Origin: Anodontia alba
Taxonomy: Eukaryota; Mollusca; Bivalvia; Lucinida; Lucinidae
Direction of reading: 5' to 3'
Length of the DNA stretch: 64,000 nucleotides
Assembly: GCA_964016985.1 (NCBI GenBank)
Contig: OZ024828.1
Coordinates: 33,929,136-33,993,135 of the forward strand
A program made the position numbers and the translations under genes. Below are positions 42,501 through 44,798 of the stretch, one piece after another; position 1 is the first letter of the stretch; the number at the start of each line of letters is the position of its first letter. The notes beneath the pieces are model-generated. The model searched no databases. It was not told where the DNA came from and saw only the letters and a list, made by a program, of their open reading frames with translations.

Positions 42501-44221
42501 TAAGAAAAATCTTTCAAAATGTTTTCAGCTGAAATTTTAGGAGACAATTTGCATGAAATGTCAATGCCTGTTTTCTGTGAAAAATAAAAGCTTTCAAAAT
42601 GCCTTCTGCTGAAATTTTTGCCTGGCATAAAAGTTTTAAAACAGAGTTGTGTTTTTCAGGGAAGCAGAATTTACTGACAATGTGGACTAATAGGATAAAA
42701 TCTGTTCATTCTAAGAGACATGTAGAGTTTTCTGGGAGACAGGAGACAGCCCCTGGTGGAATAGCTCAGCTGTATCAACATATGTTCCAGGAGTAAGTCT
42801 TTTTCACATTGTGGATGTGGAATTTAGCTCATGACAGTAGGATACTTCATGGCACATAGCCTTTCATGATAACCTTTTAGTTCTTATGATTACCAAACTA
42901 TTGTTGAAGAAGACATACGGTAACTGTCCTAAAATTTTATACACCGTAGTTTCTGACAAAATGGCATATGCAAACAATGTAGACCCAGATCAGACTGCAA
43001 GGAGCAGTCTGATCAGAGTCTACACTGTTTGCCATTCCACTTTGTATTTCAAGAAACAACTGCCTAAAAAGCAAAATTTAGGCCAAAAAAATGTATGGAA
43101 TAAAGTGTTAGAAATTTTAGTATATTTACCGTAATACTAAAAACTGTTGAAGGAGACATAGAAAGCCAAATCATTATCCTCTTTCACACATAGATTTAGT
43201 TCACTAAGTACACTGTGGTTTTTCCATTACCTAGCAACTGAAGATATTATTGAACAGCAGACATTAATCTTTAAATTTCCAGTCACAGCAGTAGCAGACA
43301 TCATTGTTATTATACCCCCAGCAAACTGTGTTTGTGGGGTATACTATTTTCATTTTGTCCATCCAATATATGTCCATCTGTCTGTTACATTTTAGTCCTT
43401 TCATGGGGTATCGAATAAGCACTGCTTATTGGAAGTTTATTGTTTTCCATTAAATAATGCTTGACAGTTGATTCCACAGTAAGCAAACTCTTTCCTTTTA
43501 CAGTAGACATCTCTTTAAAAAAAAACAAAAAAAAAAACCTTTTTAGCCTGTCTGTTTCATGGCCTCATTTTTGGACCATTTTTTTCTTTTCAGAAATCTG
43601 TCCTTTAAAATAGTCATATCCAGGCGGGCAGGCAACGGGTGGGCGTCGTACGAGGTTTACCTTTTTGAAAAACCCATCCATAATGCATTTTTACAGTCTG
43701 TTACAGTTTGGTTTCTGAGCAGGGGTATCTAGGTTTCTGAGCAGGGGTATCAACTTATAAGCACTACTTATTGACATTTCTTAATTCTTTCAAGCCTTCT
43801 CTTCCCATGTCTACTGCTATCATAGTTCTACATTGTTTGTTTGTTTGTTTGTGTTGAGGTTTTACGTCCCTGTCAACCCAATGGGGTCATGTTGAGTGCG
43901 GTCAGTTTACCTAACCACACGTTTACTGGGCAGGCTTAGTCCTCTAAGCAGTTAACCAGTACTGTGCACATTCTTTCGCCAGAAACTGACAACTGCCCTT
44001 CTTGAATCAGCAGAAGGGAGAGAATTACCGTAGAAAATATTTCACGATCAATCTCTACGAAAGAATGTTGCTGACCTCAGCGAGGGTTGAACCCGCGACC
44101 TCCTGGTCTCCAGTCGGATGGCACATCTAACTGAGCCACCGAGGCCGGCAGTTCTACATTGATTTTCTTATTTATTTACAGAGAGTCAGAAGAACCAGCA
44201 GGACCTGGGCCTAAAAAATAA
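6766..44221 (+). CDS. INTS13: Integrator complex subunit 13 (Asunder), C-terminal half, nine exons
   Basis: Joined exons 6766-6858, 12709-12798, 16141-16319, 18078-18239, 22254-22411, 27684-27899, 39986-40107, 42660-42792 and 44182-44221 give about 1193 coding bases (about 397 residues) in one open frame ending in TAA. The product matches remembered vertebrate INTS13 from the ITLKWCTP block to the C-terminus, including [38 protein letters not shown] and the final NRI-S--RH-EF-GR/LYQH block. INTS13 is a nuclear protein of the Integrator complex, which cleaves nascent snRNA and other RNA polymerase II transcripts. Family knowledge: an N-terminal VWA-like domain and a beta-barrel pair with INTS14, and a C-terminal motif contacts the cleavage module (INTS4/9/11). 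The N-terminal exons are not in the window, so the gene starts upstream. Introns range from 1.4 to 12 kb and are filled with mobile elements. No in-frame stop or frameshift breaks the exons, so the gene looks intact. Confidence 0.95.
6887..7097. mobile_element. Foldback MITE, family A (GTAAATGTCCTAAAA ends)
   Basis: The termini are GTAAATGTCCTAAAA and its complement TTTTTGGACATTTACCGT. A near-perfect hairpin at 6985-7058 has the arm GCAAACAGTGTAGACCCTGA and the inner stem CAGACTGCTCC/GGAGCAGTCTG. Related copies are at 42917-43132 and 45402-45621. Confidence 0.88.
7107..7900 (+). repeat. Dispersed repeat R1 (pairs with 10315-10690), split by a MITE
   Basis: Segments such as AAAATAGTTGTTTTC, GTCACTGAATAACATCA, ATAACAAAATGGCGCC and CAGGAAAGTTTGAAGAA recur in the same order at 10315-10690. 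The family B MITE (7311-7585) lies inside this copy. Confidence 0.6.
7311..7585. mobile_element. Foldback MITE, family B copy 1
   Basis: The termini are ACGAAAACATACCTAT and its complement. The centre (7402-7494) is a 93-bp near-perfect palindrome: TTTCTGCTCAAAA, GATTGTGGGTACTCGTTAGA and their complements around a tiny GCCTCAGCGAGGC loop. Other full copies are at 9995-10265, 25505-25775 and 27943-28213. Confidence 0.9.
8127..8328. mobile_element. piggyBac-like MITE, family C copy 1
   Basis: TTAA is present at both outer ends, followed by CCCTTAATGCGCCAA and the complementary TTGGCGCTTTTTGGG. The CCC-starting ends with a TTAA target are typical of piggyBac-type elements. The central hairpin (8206-8260) is built on CATTTCATGTGAATCGTCTG. 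Confidence 0.82.
8464..8890 (+). mobile_element. F-family MITE containing a nested piggyBac-like MITE
   Basis: The terminal repeats are TACCATAATAACCCTAAG and the complement TTAGGGTTATTACGGTA. A family E element (8555-8767) sits inside. The right half carries GCAAACAGTGTAGACCCCGA and a broken CTGATC hairpin. Confidence 0.85.
8555..8767 (+). mobile_element. piggyBac-like MITE, family E copy 1
   Basis: TTAA ends, with the left end resembling TTAACACTTGTCATGCTGAA and the right end AGAAGGGTTAA. An internal hairpin has the arm GCAAACAGTGCAGATCCAGA and the inner stem CAGTTGGCTTCTGAAGAAGC. Confidence 0.85.
8891..9161. other. Unannotated intron sequence
   Basis: I see no exon, hairpin or clear repeat boundary here. 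Confidence 0.4.
9162..9443 (+). mobile_element. tRNA-derived SINE with 14-bp target duplication
   Basis: TTGTTTAAAATTTA flanks the element on both sides (9162-9175 and 9430-9443), a perfect target-site duplication. The head resembles a tRNA: box A TAGCCTAGTGG and box B GGTTCGAGCC. The body includes CTCCGGTTTTCGCCCACC, similar to a conserved SINE central domain reported in invertebrates (from memory), and a poly-A tail of about 30. A reverse copy is at 61076-61326. Confidence 0.92.
9444..9733. other. Unannotated intron sequence
   Basis: No supported feature. Confidence 0.4.
9734..9915 (+). mobile_element. F-family MITE, right end truncated
   Basis: It begins TTACCATACTTATCCTAAAT and contains CAACAGTGTAGACCCTGATC and a decayed complementary arm, but lacks the usual right terminus. 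Confidence 0.6.
9995..10265. mobile_element. Foldback MITE, family B copy 2
   Basis: The same ends (ACGAAAACATGCCTAT) and the same central palindrome (10086-10179) as the copy at 7311-7585. Confidence 0.88.
10315..10690 (+). repeat. Dispersed repeat R2
   Basis: It shares ordered blocks with 7107-7900 (AAAATAATTGTTTTC, AAATAATAAAATGGC, CAGGAAAGTATGAAGAA) without the internal MITE. It holds a 68-codon ORF that looks like chance. Confidence 0.55.
10976..11060. repeat. Hairpin related to family B
   Basis: An inverted repeat with arms GCTGTTGGTACTCATTTGAA and TTCAAATGAGTACCAACAAC around a short GCCTCGACAAGTTGAG loop. Confidence 0.85.
11100..11260. repeat. Dispersed repeat O1 (pairs with 18838-18990)
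   Basis: AAGATACCCAGGAAATG, TTCCCGAGG, AGAAGGAGAGAT and ATAATGACAAAA recur in order at 18838-18990. Both copies lie shortly downstream of a GTACTCATT hairpin. Confidence 0.7.
11261..11509. other. Unannotated intron sequence
   Basis: No supported feature. Confidence 0.4.
11510..11728 (+). mobile_element. F-family MITE, decayed
   Basis: TTTATCCTAAATATTGGGAC at the left and CACAATACTTTGGGTAAATA at the right are imperfect complements. The centre has ACAGTGTAGACCCTGAT and an imperfect arm ending CAACACTGTTTG. Confidence 0.7.
11860..12068. mobile_element. Foldback MITE, family D copy 1
   Basis: The central palindrome (11914-11968) is CTCTAAAAGGAAAGAATTTG and its complement around GCTCCCTCTAGGAGC. 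Flanks such as GTCAAAATTCTTTC recur near 42060-42260. Confidence 0.82.
12120..12312. repeat. T-rich low-complexity and TTTA repeats
   Basis: A TTTATTTATT-type tract with runs of T around 12240-12310. The ORF over it is spurious. Confidence 0.8.
12335..12530 (+). mobile_element. piggyBac-like MITE, family E copy 2
   Basis: TTAACCCTTGTCATGCTGAA at the left and GCAGGACTAGGGTTAA at the right. The hairpin right arm is partly deleted. Confidence 0.85.
12531..12708. other. Poly-A tract and end of intron
   Basis: A run of A from about 12538 to 12562, then the intron end with the acceptor at 12708. Nothing else seen. Confidence 0.5.
12709..12798 (+). CDS. INTS13: INTS13 internal exon
   Basis: The acceptor ends TTTTCAG at 12708 and the donor is GTAAGT at 12799. 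Both junctions are phase 1, so the exon joins the previous one without disturbing the frame. It encodes [18 protein letters not shown] followed by [12 protein letters not shown]. The near-identity to human ([19 protein letters not shown], then LTNFLLNG) makes this one of the most conserved blocks of the protein. Confidence 0.95.
12938..13255 (+). mobile_element. Diverged tRNA-derived SINE (type 2 body)
   Basis: The body matches the copy at 16633-16941 (GGAGATAGATCATGAAATA, AAGGGCAGTTGTCAGT, ending AACCTTAACTCAAACAAAC). The tRNA-like head is unrecognisable. Confidence 0.7.
13277..15408 (+). repeat. Capped tandem array of 145-bp monomers with AAGATGGCCGCCAT palindromes
   Basis: The left cap is TAGCTCACCTGAGCACGAAG with a foldback, then CGTCGTGCGTCGTGCGTC. 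The right cap ends CACTCAGGTGAGCGAC and GTGGGCCTCTTG. About 12-13 monomers are spaced 145 bp (AAATCCAAGATGG at 13610, 13755, 13900, 14045, 14190). The blocks 13465-13755 and 13755-14045 are nearly identical at 290-bp spacing, a recent two-monomer duplication. Repeated minus-strand ORFs are by-products. A second array of this type is at 48013-49221. Confidence 0.92.
15409..16062 (+). repeat. 22-bp minisatellite, about 30 units
   Basis: The unit is close to TTGCTGTATAATGTATGCAG plus two bases and repeats almost without break. Because 22 is not a multiple of three, translation repeats every 22 residues, which explains the 114- and 123-residue reverse-strand ORFs. Confidence 0.93.
16141..16319 (+). 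CDS. INTS13: INTS13 internal exon
   Basis: The acceptor ends TTTCTGTCAG at 16140 and the donor is GTAAGT at 16320. The exon enters in phase 1 and leaves in phase 0. It encodes [20 protein letters not shown], then [18 protein letters not shown], then [20 protein letters not shown]. Human INTS13 has the same order ([43 protein letters not shown]). The exon starts only about 80 bp after a 22-bp minisatellite (15409-16062). Confidence 0.95.
16320..16619. other. Intron with a decayed family B half-hairpin
   Basis: CTTCTAATGCGTACCCATAACATG at about 16448 resembles one arm of family B hairpins. Otherwise nothing is supported. Confidence 0.4.
16633..16941 (+). mobile_element. tRNA-derived SINE, type 2, with 13-bp target duplication
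   Basis: ACTTTTAGCTACT occurs at 16620-16632 and at 16942-16954, flanking the element. The head has box A-like GGTGGCTCAGTTGGATACG and box B-like GGTTCAGCCCC. The 3' end is a CAAACAAACAAAA tail. Other copies: 28423-28708, 41785-42055 (+), and 43838-44149, 50645-50945, 56713-56985 (-). Confidence 0.92.
17088..17318 (+). mobile_element. Foldback MITE, family I copy 1
   Basis: The hairpin arm CAAACAGTTTGGTTCCAGAT with inner stem CAGGCCCGACA/TGTCGGGCCTG, and right end CTAGCTGGGAAAGAGTTAA. The left part includes GCATGCTTTTTTT and GTCTGTGGATTTT. The reverse copy is at 19488-19702. Confidence 0.82.
17385..17545. repeat. Half element of family D
   Basis: GAGCAAGCTCTTTTCTTTTAG, followed by TTTTTTTCAGAAGGGGTTGG and GGGAAAGCACAGGAAATCAC, matches the right half of 11860-12068. 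Confidence 0.55.
17546..17842. repeat. Imperfect hairpin with CTGCACTGTTTGCC arm
   Basis: GTAGATCCAGATGAGT near 17640 and CAGGATCTGCACTGTTTGCC near 17678 form a weak version of the shared hairpin core. No other feature. Confidence 0.45.
17843..18056 (+). mobile_element. piggyBac-like MITE, family E copy 3, next to an INTS13 exon
   Basis: It starts TTAACTCTTGTCATGCTGAA and ends CAGCAGGACAAGGGTTAA. Only 21 bases separate it from the exon at 18078, so the branch-site region of this intron probably lies within or against the element. Confidence 0.88.
18078..18239 (+). CDS. INTS13: INTS13 internal exon
   Basis: The acceptor TTTTTCTTGAATAG ends at 18077 and the donor is GTGAGT at 18240. The exon is exactly 54 codons and phase 0 at both ends, so skipping it would keep the frame. 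It encodes [13 protein letters not shown], a short variable loop, then [20 protein letters not shown] and [13 protein letters not shown]. Human has DFGEFMRENRLTP, VPLERAKDQLEKHTRYWP and IFNMQAV. A TTAA-ended MITE stops at 18056, 21 bases before the exon, and a reverse copy of the same family lies downstream (19053-19263). Confidence 0.94.
18240..18600. other. Unannotated intron sequence
   Basis: No supported feature between the donor at 18240 and the hairpin at 18617. Confidence 0.4.
18617..18681. repeat. Hairpin related to family B
   Basis: GTACTCATTAGAATCACCTC and its complement form an almost perfect stem with outer arms GTATGTTATG and GCATAC. Confidence 0.85.
18838..18990. repeat. Dispersed repeat O2
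   Basis: Ordered match to 11100-11260 (AAGATACCCAGGAAATG, TTCCCGAGG, GAAGGAGAGAT). Confidence 0.7.
19053..19263 (-). mobile_element. piggyBac-like MITE, family E copy 4, reverse orientation
   Basis: It reads TTAACCCGTGTCCTGCTGAA at the left and TTATTCAGCAGGACAAAGG then TTAA at the right, the reverse of copy 3. The hairpin CAGTTGGCTTCTGAAGAAGC is intact. Confidence 0.88.
19488..19702 (-). mobile_element. Foldback MITE, family I copy 2, reverse orientation
   Basis: It starts TTAACTCTTTCCCCACTAG, carries the hairpin GACCCAGATCAGGCCCTACA with complement, and ends with CCACAGATGACAAAAAAGCA and CCCAGCATGCAAAA. It is the mirror of 17088-17318. Confidence 0.82.
19703..20289. other. Unannotated intron sequence
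   Basis: No supported exon or repeat boundary. Confidence 0.4.
20290..21300 (+). repeat. Capped tandem array, monomers with CTAAAAATAGAAAAATCTTT
   Basis: The left cap is TAGCTCACCTGAGTCGAAGG, with CATCATGTCTCGTCTGTCGT simple sequence. The right cap is CTCAAGTGAGCAATTCAGGG with CCATCATGG. Monomers share ACGACATCTCCTCCT, CCAATTTCAAAATAA, TTTCACAGAAATG, CAAGATGGCTGCCAGAGC. Confidence 0.85.
21301..22253. other. Unannotated intron sequence with two small dyads
   Basis: T-rich around 21305-21345. Small inverted repeats occur near 21877 (ATAGCTCTT/AAGAGCTAT) and near 22127-22165 (GGAATTAGACA/TGTCTAATTCC). The 110-codon ORF across them has no recognisable domain. Confidence 0.4.
22254..22411 (+). 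CDS. INTS13: INTS13 internal exon
   Basis: The acceptor ends TTTCTCTACAG at 22253. The donor is GTTTGA at 22412, a weak match to consensus, chosen because it alone keeps the protein aligned. The exon enters in phase 0 and ends with two bases of a split Arg codon. It encodes [20 protein letters not shown], then [20 protein letters not shown], then [13 protein letters not shown]. Human has ASVIVKESLTEEDVLNCQK, NDPLPISTVGTRGKGPKR. Reading on without splicing reaches a stop after ten codons (TAG at about 22434). Confidence 0.93.
22412..22813. other. Unannotated intron sequence
   Basis: No supported feature. Confidence 0.4.
22814..23107. mobile_element. TA-flanked MITE with TCGAGATAAC-type ends
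   Basis: The left end is TACAGTCGACTCTAGTTATC and the right end the complement CGAGATAACGAGAGTCAACT followed by GTA. Length about 294 bp with TA at both ends, consistent with a Tc1/mariner-type nonautonomous element. Confidence 0.85.
23108..23629. other. Unannotated intron sequence
   Basis: No supported feature. Confidence 0.4.
23630..24990 (+). repeat. Capped tandem array, about 160-bp monomers
   Basis: The left cap is TATACGCCTGTTTGAAAAAT and the right cap contains CCACGGGCGTATAATG (an inverted match). Monomers repeat AACTCCTCCTACAGTTTACA, GATCAAGCTGAAACTT, GTTAGACCATGATGTGG, GGTTACAGTCCACCAAAT and GCAGAGTTATGCCCCTT. Confidence 0.88.
24680..24800. repeat. CTTCTCCCT inverted repeats inside the array
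   Basis: CACTTCTCCCTAGAAG, AACTTCTCCCTTTTTTCC, GGAGGGAGAAGT and CACTTCTCCCTTAA lie close together and form a compact foldback not shared with the array monomers. Confidence 0.6.
24995..25430 (+). repeat. Capped element with ACTTGAGTAAACGTCAATGG monomers
   Basis: The left cap TACCCTGCAACACAACAGTA with GCGGGGTATTGTGGTTTCAC, then CATC repeats (about 25040-25108), two monomers of about 140-150 bp, and the right cap GGCAGGGTATTATCATTTCA. The same type occurs at 40790-41205. Confidence 0.82.
25505..25775. mobile_element. Foldback MITE, family B copy 3
   Basis: The ends ATGAAAACATGCCTATTC and complement, with central palindrome 25591-25683 (AACATAGTTTGTGG, GTTAGAACCGCCTCGGTGAG). Reverse orientation relative to 7311-7585. 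Confidence 0.88.
25776..26090. other. Unannotated intron sequence
   Basis: No supported feature. Confidence 0.4.
26091..27456 (+). repeat. Capped tandem array, about 178-bp monomers
   Basis: The left cap TTGTCGCACCTGCCTTAGCA and the right cap GGGGCAGGTGCGACATCA are inverted. CATCCGTCCGTCCATTCG follows the left cap. Monomers repeat GAGCGCAACTCCTCTTACAG, CATTTTGAAACTTTGCATG, GGTATGAGGATGTGCATGTG and CACTTTTTCCACATTGTGA. Confidence 0.9.
27518..27588. repeat. Hairpin of the CAAACAGT/CTGATCAG type
   Basis: GCAAACAGTATAGACCCTGA and TCAGAGTCTACACTGTTTGC pair around TGCCACATTATGTGGTG. It lies 96 bp upstream of the INTS13 exon at 27684. Confidence 0.88.
27684..27899 (+). CDS. INTS13: INTS13 internal exon
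   Basis: The acceptor ends ATTTTATAG at 27683 and the donor is GTATTT at 27900. One base completes the Arg codon from the previous exon, and the exon ends with two bases of the next Arg codon. It encodes [20 protein letters not shown], then a helical stretch with [17 protein letters not shown], then a charged Lys/Glu-rich linker ending ENTWKELDR. Human has EQYRIMWNELETLVRAHINN, HQRVLECLMACR and a charged linker with SWQDSERL. The Met upstream in the same frame (27553) is intronic and is not a start. Confidence 0.94.
27943..28213. mobile_element. Foldback MITE, family B copy 4
   Basis: The ends ACGAAAACCTACCTATA and complement, with the central palindrome at 28033-28126. It starts 43 bp after the donor of the INTS13 exon ending at 27899. 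Confidence 0.9.
28214..28422. repeat. Fragments of family C and B hairpins
   Basis: AAATTCAGCAGACAATAAAT at 28224 is a family C edge, and GGTGCTTCTAATGAGTACCA at 28336 is one arm of a family B hairpin. Confidence 0.5.
28423..28708 (+). mobile_element. tRNA-derived SINE type 2, head truncated
   Basis: Starts inside the tRNA-like head (CTGGAGACCAGGAGGTAGCG) and continues with the standard body to a CAAACAAAG tail. Confidence 0.85.
28709..29320. other. Intron with one isolated array cap
   Basis: At 28930-28966, TTAGCTCACCTGAGCCTTTA with complement CATAGGTGAGCT forms the cap foldback without any following monomers. No other feature. Confidence 0.6.
29321..30020. mobile_element. Foldback element with TGGGCCCAGTTGTTCAAA ends, long copy
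   Basis: The left end TGGGCCCAGTTGTTCAAA and right end CTTTGAACAAGTGGGCCC are complementary. An internal hairpin at about 29415-29462 (AAAAGCTACTCACATTTTT) matches the shorter copy at 44557-44798. The middle holds an extra GATAGT-rich stretch (29550-29930). Confidence 0.78.
30021..30454. other. Intron with a family D fragment
   Basis: GGCTACTCTTATAGAGAAGA and AATTTGCTCCCCAGTGAGAA around 30092-30145 resemble decayed family D hairpin arms. Otherwise no feature. Confidence 0.4.
30455..30600. mobile_element. Foldback MITE, family C copy 2
   Basis: The hairpin (30505-30580) has the left arm AAATAAGACTTGACATTTCA and the stem ATTGTCTCC/GGAGACAGTTT. Confidence 0.75.
30787..32675 (+). repeat. Capped tandem array with 155-bp monomers in a 310-bp higher-order repeat
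   Basis: The cap is TATGCCCCGAACTTCAAAGA, then CCGTCCGTCC sequence. From about 31021, monomers of 155 bp repeat GAGTTATGGCCCTTTGTAA, TTGTCAGCAAAATATCTCAA, GAGCTAGAGCCTTGAAACTT. Two types alternate: one with ATAGACTGGTAGTGATGAG and GACAACCTG, the other with ATGGATTTGTAGTGATGAG and GATGACCTG. About eleven monomers are seen. Confidence 0.92.
32676..33443 (+). repeat. Second capped array of the same family, left part, split by a DIRS insertion
   Basis: A new cap, TATGCCCCCAGTTTCGAATG with CGTCTGTCGGCTTGTCCGTT, starts a related element with monomers containing TTGTCAGCAAGATATCTC. It is cut at about 33443 and resumes at 39567. Confidence 0.85.
33443..33632 (+). repeat. DIRS left inverted terminal repeat
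   Basis: Contains AACTTCATAATACATTAACC, GTGCTATTCTATTCTGTTTT, TTAATTAAAGTCTTAAACCA and GACCACGTGTCAGTTTCTTT, all found inverted at 39360-39510. Confidence 0.9.
34138..34370 (+). repeat. CACCAGT minisatellite
   Basis: Tandem CACCAGT units with variants (CAACCAGG, CAATCAGG), inside the DIRS element. If translated it would give a short-period Ser/Pro/Val-rich repeat, but no long frame is open. Confidence 0.9.
34371..35240 (+). repeat. Degenerate about 75-bp repeats with CCGG dyads inside DIRS
   Basis: Motifs like ACCGGGCAACAGTTACGAAT followed by TAGTGTCCGGTCATT recur (about 34416-34455, 34535-34570, 34660-34710, 34718-34755, 35050, 35150, 35200). Each unit carries a short dyad around CCGG, which may form a small stem. 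Confidence 0.7.
35241..38756. other. AT-rich decayed interior of the DIRS element
   Basis: No frame longer than about 64 codons. TATCTCTTTTATTCGCTA-like blocks recur near 35000, 35095 and 35510. I cannot place RT or RNase H motifs here. Confidence 0.5.
38757..39010 (+). pseudogene. Relic of DIRS tyrosine recombinase C-terminus
   Basis: It aligns by eye with 3540-3850 (shared CTATAGGAAACTC, AGAGTCTACTA). A frame near 38870-38960 reads [14 protein letters not shown] and then, in broken form, residues like PVVVSQK. An A run and a G run (38957-38992) replace the expected end. Confidence 0.6.
38957..38992 (+). repeat. Poly-A followed by poly-G tract
   Basis: About 17 A then about 19 G with no interruption, inside the recombinase relic. 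Confidence 0.95.
39206..39292 (+). repeat. DIRS internal complementary region
   Basis: TAGGTTAATGTATTATGAAG is the complement of the left end of the element, and AAAATGAAGTTTTTTAAAAG plus TAATACTTAACCTATAG is the complement of the right end. The two meet at GAAGTTAAAATGAAG. Confidence 0.92.
39360..39566 (-). repeat. DIRS right inverted terminal repeat
   Basis: Inverted counterpart of 33443-33632, with a unique outer tail AAAACTTCATTTT that differs from the left outer end, as expected for DIRS. Confidence 0.9.
39567..39775 (+). repeat. Right part of the capped array interrupted by DIRS
   Basis: It resumes with GATTCCTCATGAAAAAATAG, a block also present at 30950-30980 in the sister array, and ends with GGGGGCATTGTGTTTTACAA, the typical terminal cap. 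Confidence 0.85.
39986..40107 (+). CDS. INTS13: INTS13 internal exon, charged linker with basic patch
   Basis: The acceptor ends CTTATATAG at 39985. Using the CAG eight bases downstream instead gives an immediate stop. The donor is GTAAAT at 40108. Phases are 2 in and 1 out. It encodes [20 protein letters not shown], then [20 protein letters not shown]. This is the poorly conserved disordered linker; PPLKRLRGG sits where human has EPPNKKPL and may act as a nuclear localisation signal (inference). The preceding 12-kb intron houses a complete DIRS retrotransposon. Confidence 0.88.
40355..40547. repeat. About 190-bp near-perfect hairpin (family B related)
   Basis: The arms run from GAGGAATTGTGAAGGAG and TATTTGGTGATAATTCTGGG to the centre GGTACTCATTAGAAGTGCCT and back with few mismatches. 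The loop is only CACTGAG-sized. Confidence 0.92.
40790..41205 (+). repeat. Capped element of the 24995-25430 type
   Basis: TACCCTGTCAGACAATATGG, then TTTCACGTTGGATGTCCATG, two monomers with AACTTGAGTAAACGTTAATG and ATTATGGAGATCTGG, ending GACAGGTACTATTGTTTCAT. Confidence 0.82.
41419..41715 (+). repeat. Dispersed repeat N1 (reverse copy at 62285-62545)
   Basis: CTTACGTCACCGGAGCGTCC, CAATTGGGCAAGGCCTGCTA, GTTACAGGTAAGGGTAGAGG, a pyrimidine-rich centre, and GTCATTAAACCCCAACACAA recur inverted at 62285-62545. Confidence 0.8.
41785..42055 (+). mobile_element. tRNA-derived SINE type 2
   Basis: Head fragment with GGAGATCAGGCGGTTGCGGG and GTCGACCCCGCC, then the standard body and AAACAAAACAAAA tail. 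Confidence 0.85.
42056..42265. mobile_element. Foldback MITE, family D copy 2
   Basis: The central palindrome (42116-42174) CTACTCTAAAAGGAAACAAT and its complement surround GCTCCCATTGGGAGC. Confidence 0.85.
42300..42625. mobile_element. Foldback MITE, family C copy 3, with right arm amplified three times
   Basis: The full palindrome at 42306-42455 contains TTTCATGCAGATTGTTTCC and GACAATTTGCATGAAATGTC. Its right arm (GACAATTTGCATGAAATGTC, TGCCT, TTTTCTG, CTTTCAAAAT) is then repeated in tandem to about 42625, ending 35 bp before the next INTS13 exon. Confidence 0.85.
42660..42792 (+). CDS. INTS13: INTS13 internal exon with conserved C-terminal cleavage-module-binding block
   Basis: The acceptor ends GTGTTTTTCAG at 42659. 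The donor is GTAAGT at 42793, inside a GAGTAAGT context in which unspliced read-through would give GAG-TAA. It encodes [20 protein letters not shown], then [20 protein letters not shown], then HMFQ. Human has LLSLWSNRINTANSRKHQEF, AGRL and AELYQHL. Family knowledge places the motif that binds the Integrator cleavage module in this C-terminal region. Repeated arms of a MITE end about 35 bp before the acceptor region. Confidence 0.95.
42917..43132. mobile_element. Foldback MITE, family A copy 2
   Basis: The ends are ACGGTAACTGTCCTAAAATT and complement TTTACCGT, with the hairpin GCAAACAATGTAGACCCAGA and its complement at 42970-43033. Confidence 0.88.
43133..43837. repeat. Intron with a short capped-element fragment
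   Basis: 43313-43450 has TATACCCCCAGCAAACTGTG, GGGGTATACTATTTTCATTT and a CTGTCTGTT tract, a cap without monomers. CCTTTTTGAAAAACC and CATCCATAATGC near 43660 recur near 60795-60825. Otherwise no feature. Confidence 0.5.
43838..44149 (-). mobile_element. tRNA-derived SINE type 2, reverse, with 12-bp target duplication
   Basis: AGTTCTACATTG is present at 43826-43837 and at 44150-44161. The element reads from its TTTGTTTGTTTG tail to the complemented head GAGCCACCGAGGCCGGC. Confidence 0.92.
44182..44221 (+). CDS. INTS13: INTS13 terminal coding exon
   Basis: The acceptor ends TTATTTACAG at 44181. One base completes a Glu codon, then [12 protein letters not shown] and TAA at 44219-44221. The acidic-to-basic short tail resembles the end of vertebrate INTS13 in length but not in residues. 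An AATAAA hexamer (44217-44222) overlaps the stop codon. A reverse-oriented SINE ends at 44149, so its target-site duplication is immediately followed by the pyrimidine tract of this splice acceptor. Confidence 0.88.
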
Positions 44222-44222
44222 A
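44217..44222 (+). promoter_or_regulatory. Possible poly(A) signal overlapping the INTS13 stop codon
   Basis: AATAAA is formed by the last Lys codon, the TAA stop and the next base. If used, cleavage would fall about 10-30 bases later and the 3'UTR would be almost absent. The next clear AATAAA is in a MITE near 45588. Usage is unproven. Confidence 0.3.
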
Positions 44223-44282
44223 ACAGCTGGAATTGCAGAAATACAGATACATACATAGGTGTTGTGGTTAACCTTCACCACT

Positions 44283-44485
44283 CTGTGGGCTAATTCAGCA
44301 GGCGTTAAATTTGTAATATTTTTTCTTATTTTTCCCAGAAAATAGGTTTTGACACTTCATACAAATTGTCTCCTCAGGAGACAATTTGCATGAAGTATCA
44401 AAACCTATTTTCAGGGAAAAATAAGAAAATTATTTCAAAACGTCATCTGGAATTTTTACCCAGCACGCTAGGCACAAAAAGAAGG
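44283..44485. mobile_element. Foldback MITE, family C copy 4
   Basis: The hairpin (44335-44422) CAAATTGTCTCCTCAGGAGA with CAATTTGCATGAAGTATC, with outer arms AATTCAGCAGGCGTTAAAT and AAAACGTCATCTGGAATTT. Confidence 0.85.
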
Positions 44486-44556
44486 TGGATGCTGTCGTCA
44501 TAGTTATGGAAGCTACAGTCATATGCTAATGCTGCCTGTCTTGTAGCTCAAGATTA

Positions 44557-44798
44557 GGGCCCAGTTGTTCAAAGCATCGTTAGCTTAACGAGCTCATTAA
44601 GGGCCATTTCGTTAACTATTTTAGCAGATTCAATATACAATTTTCTGAAATTTTTTGCTGAAAAAATGTGAGTAGTTGCACTGCAAAAGCTACTCACATT
44701 TTTTTCAGCAAAAAAATTCAGCATATTTGCATATCACTCGATGTAAATTTTAACGAATCGTTAGCTAACGACGTCGTTAGCTTTGAACAACTGGGCCT
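44557..44798. mobile_element. Foldback element with GGGCCCAGTTGTTCAAAGC ends, short copy
   Basis: The left end GGGCCCAGTTGTTCAAAGC and right end GCTTTGAACAACTGGGCC are perfect complements over about 18 bp. Internal hairpin AAAAATGTGAGTAG/CTACTCACATTTTT. Relative of 29321-30020. Confidence 0.88.
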
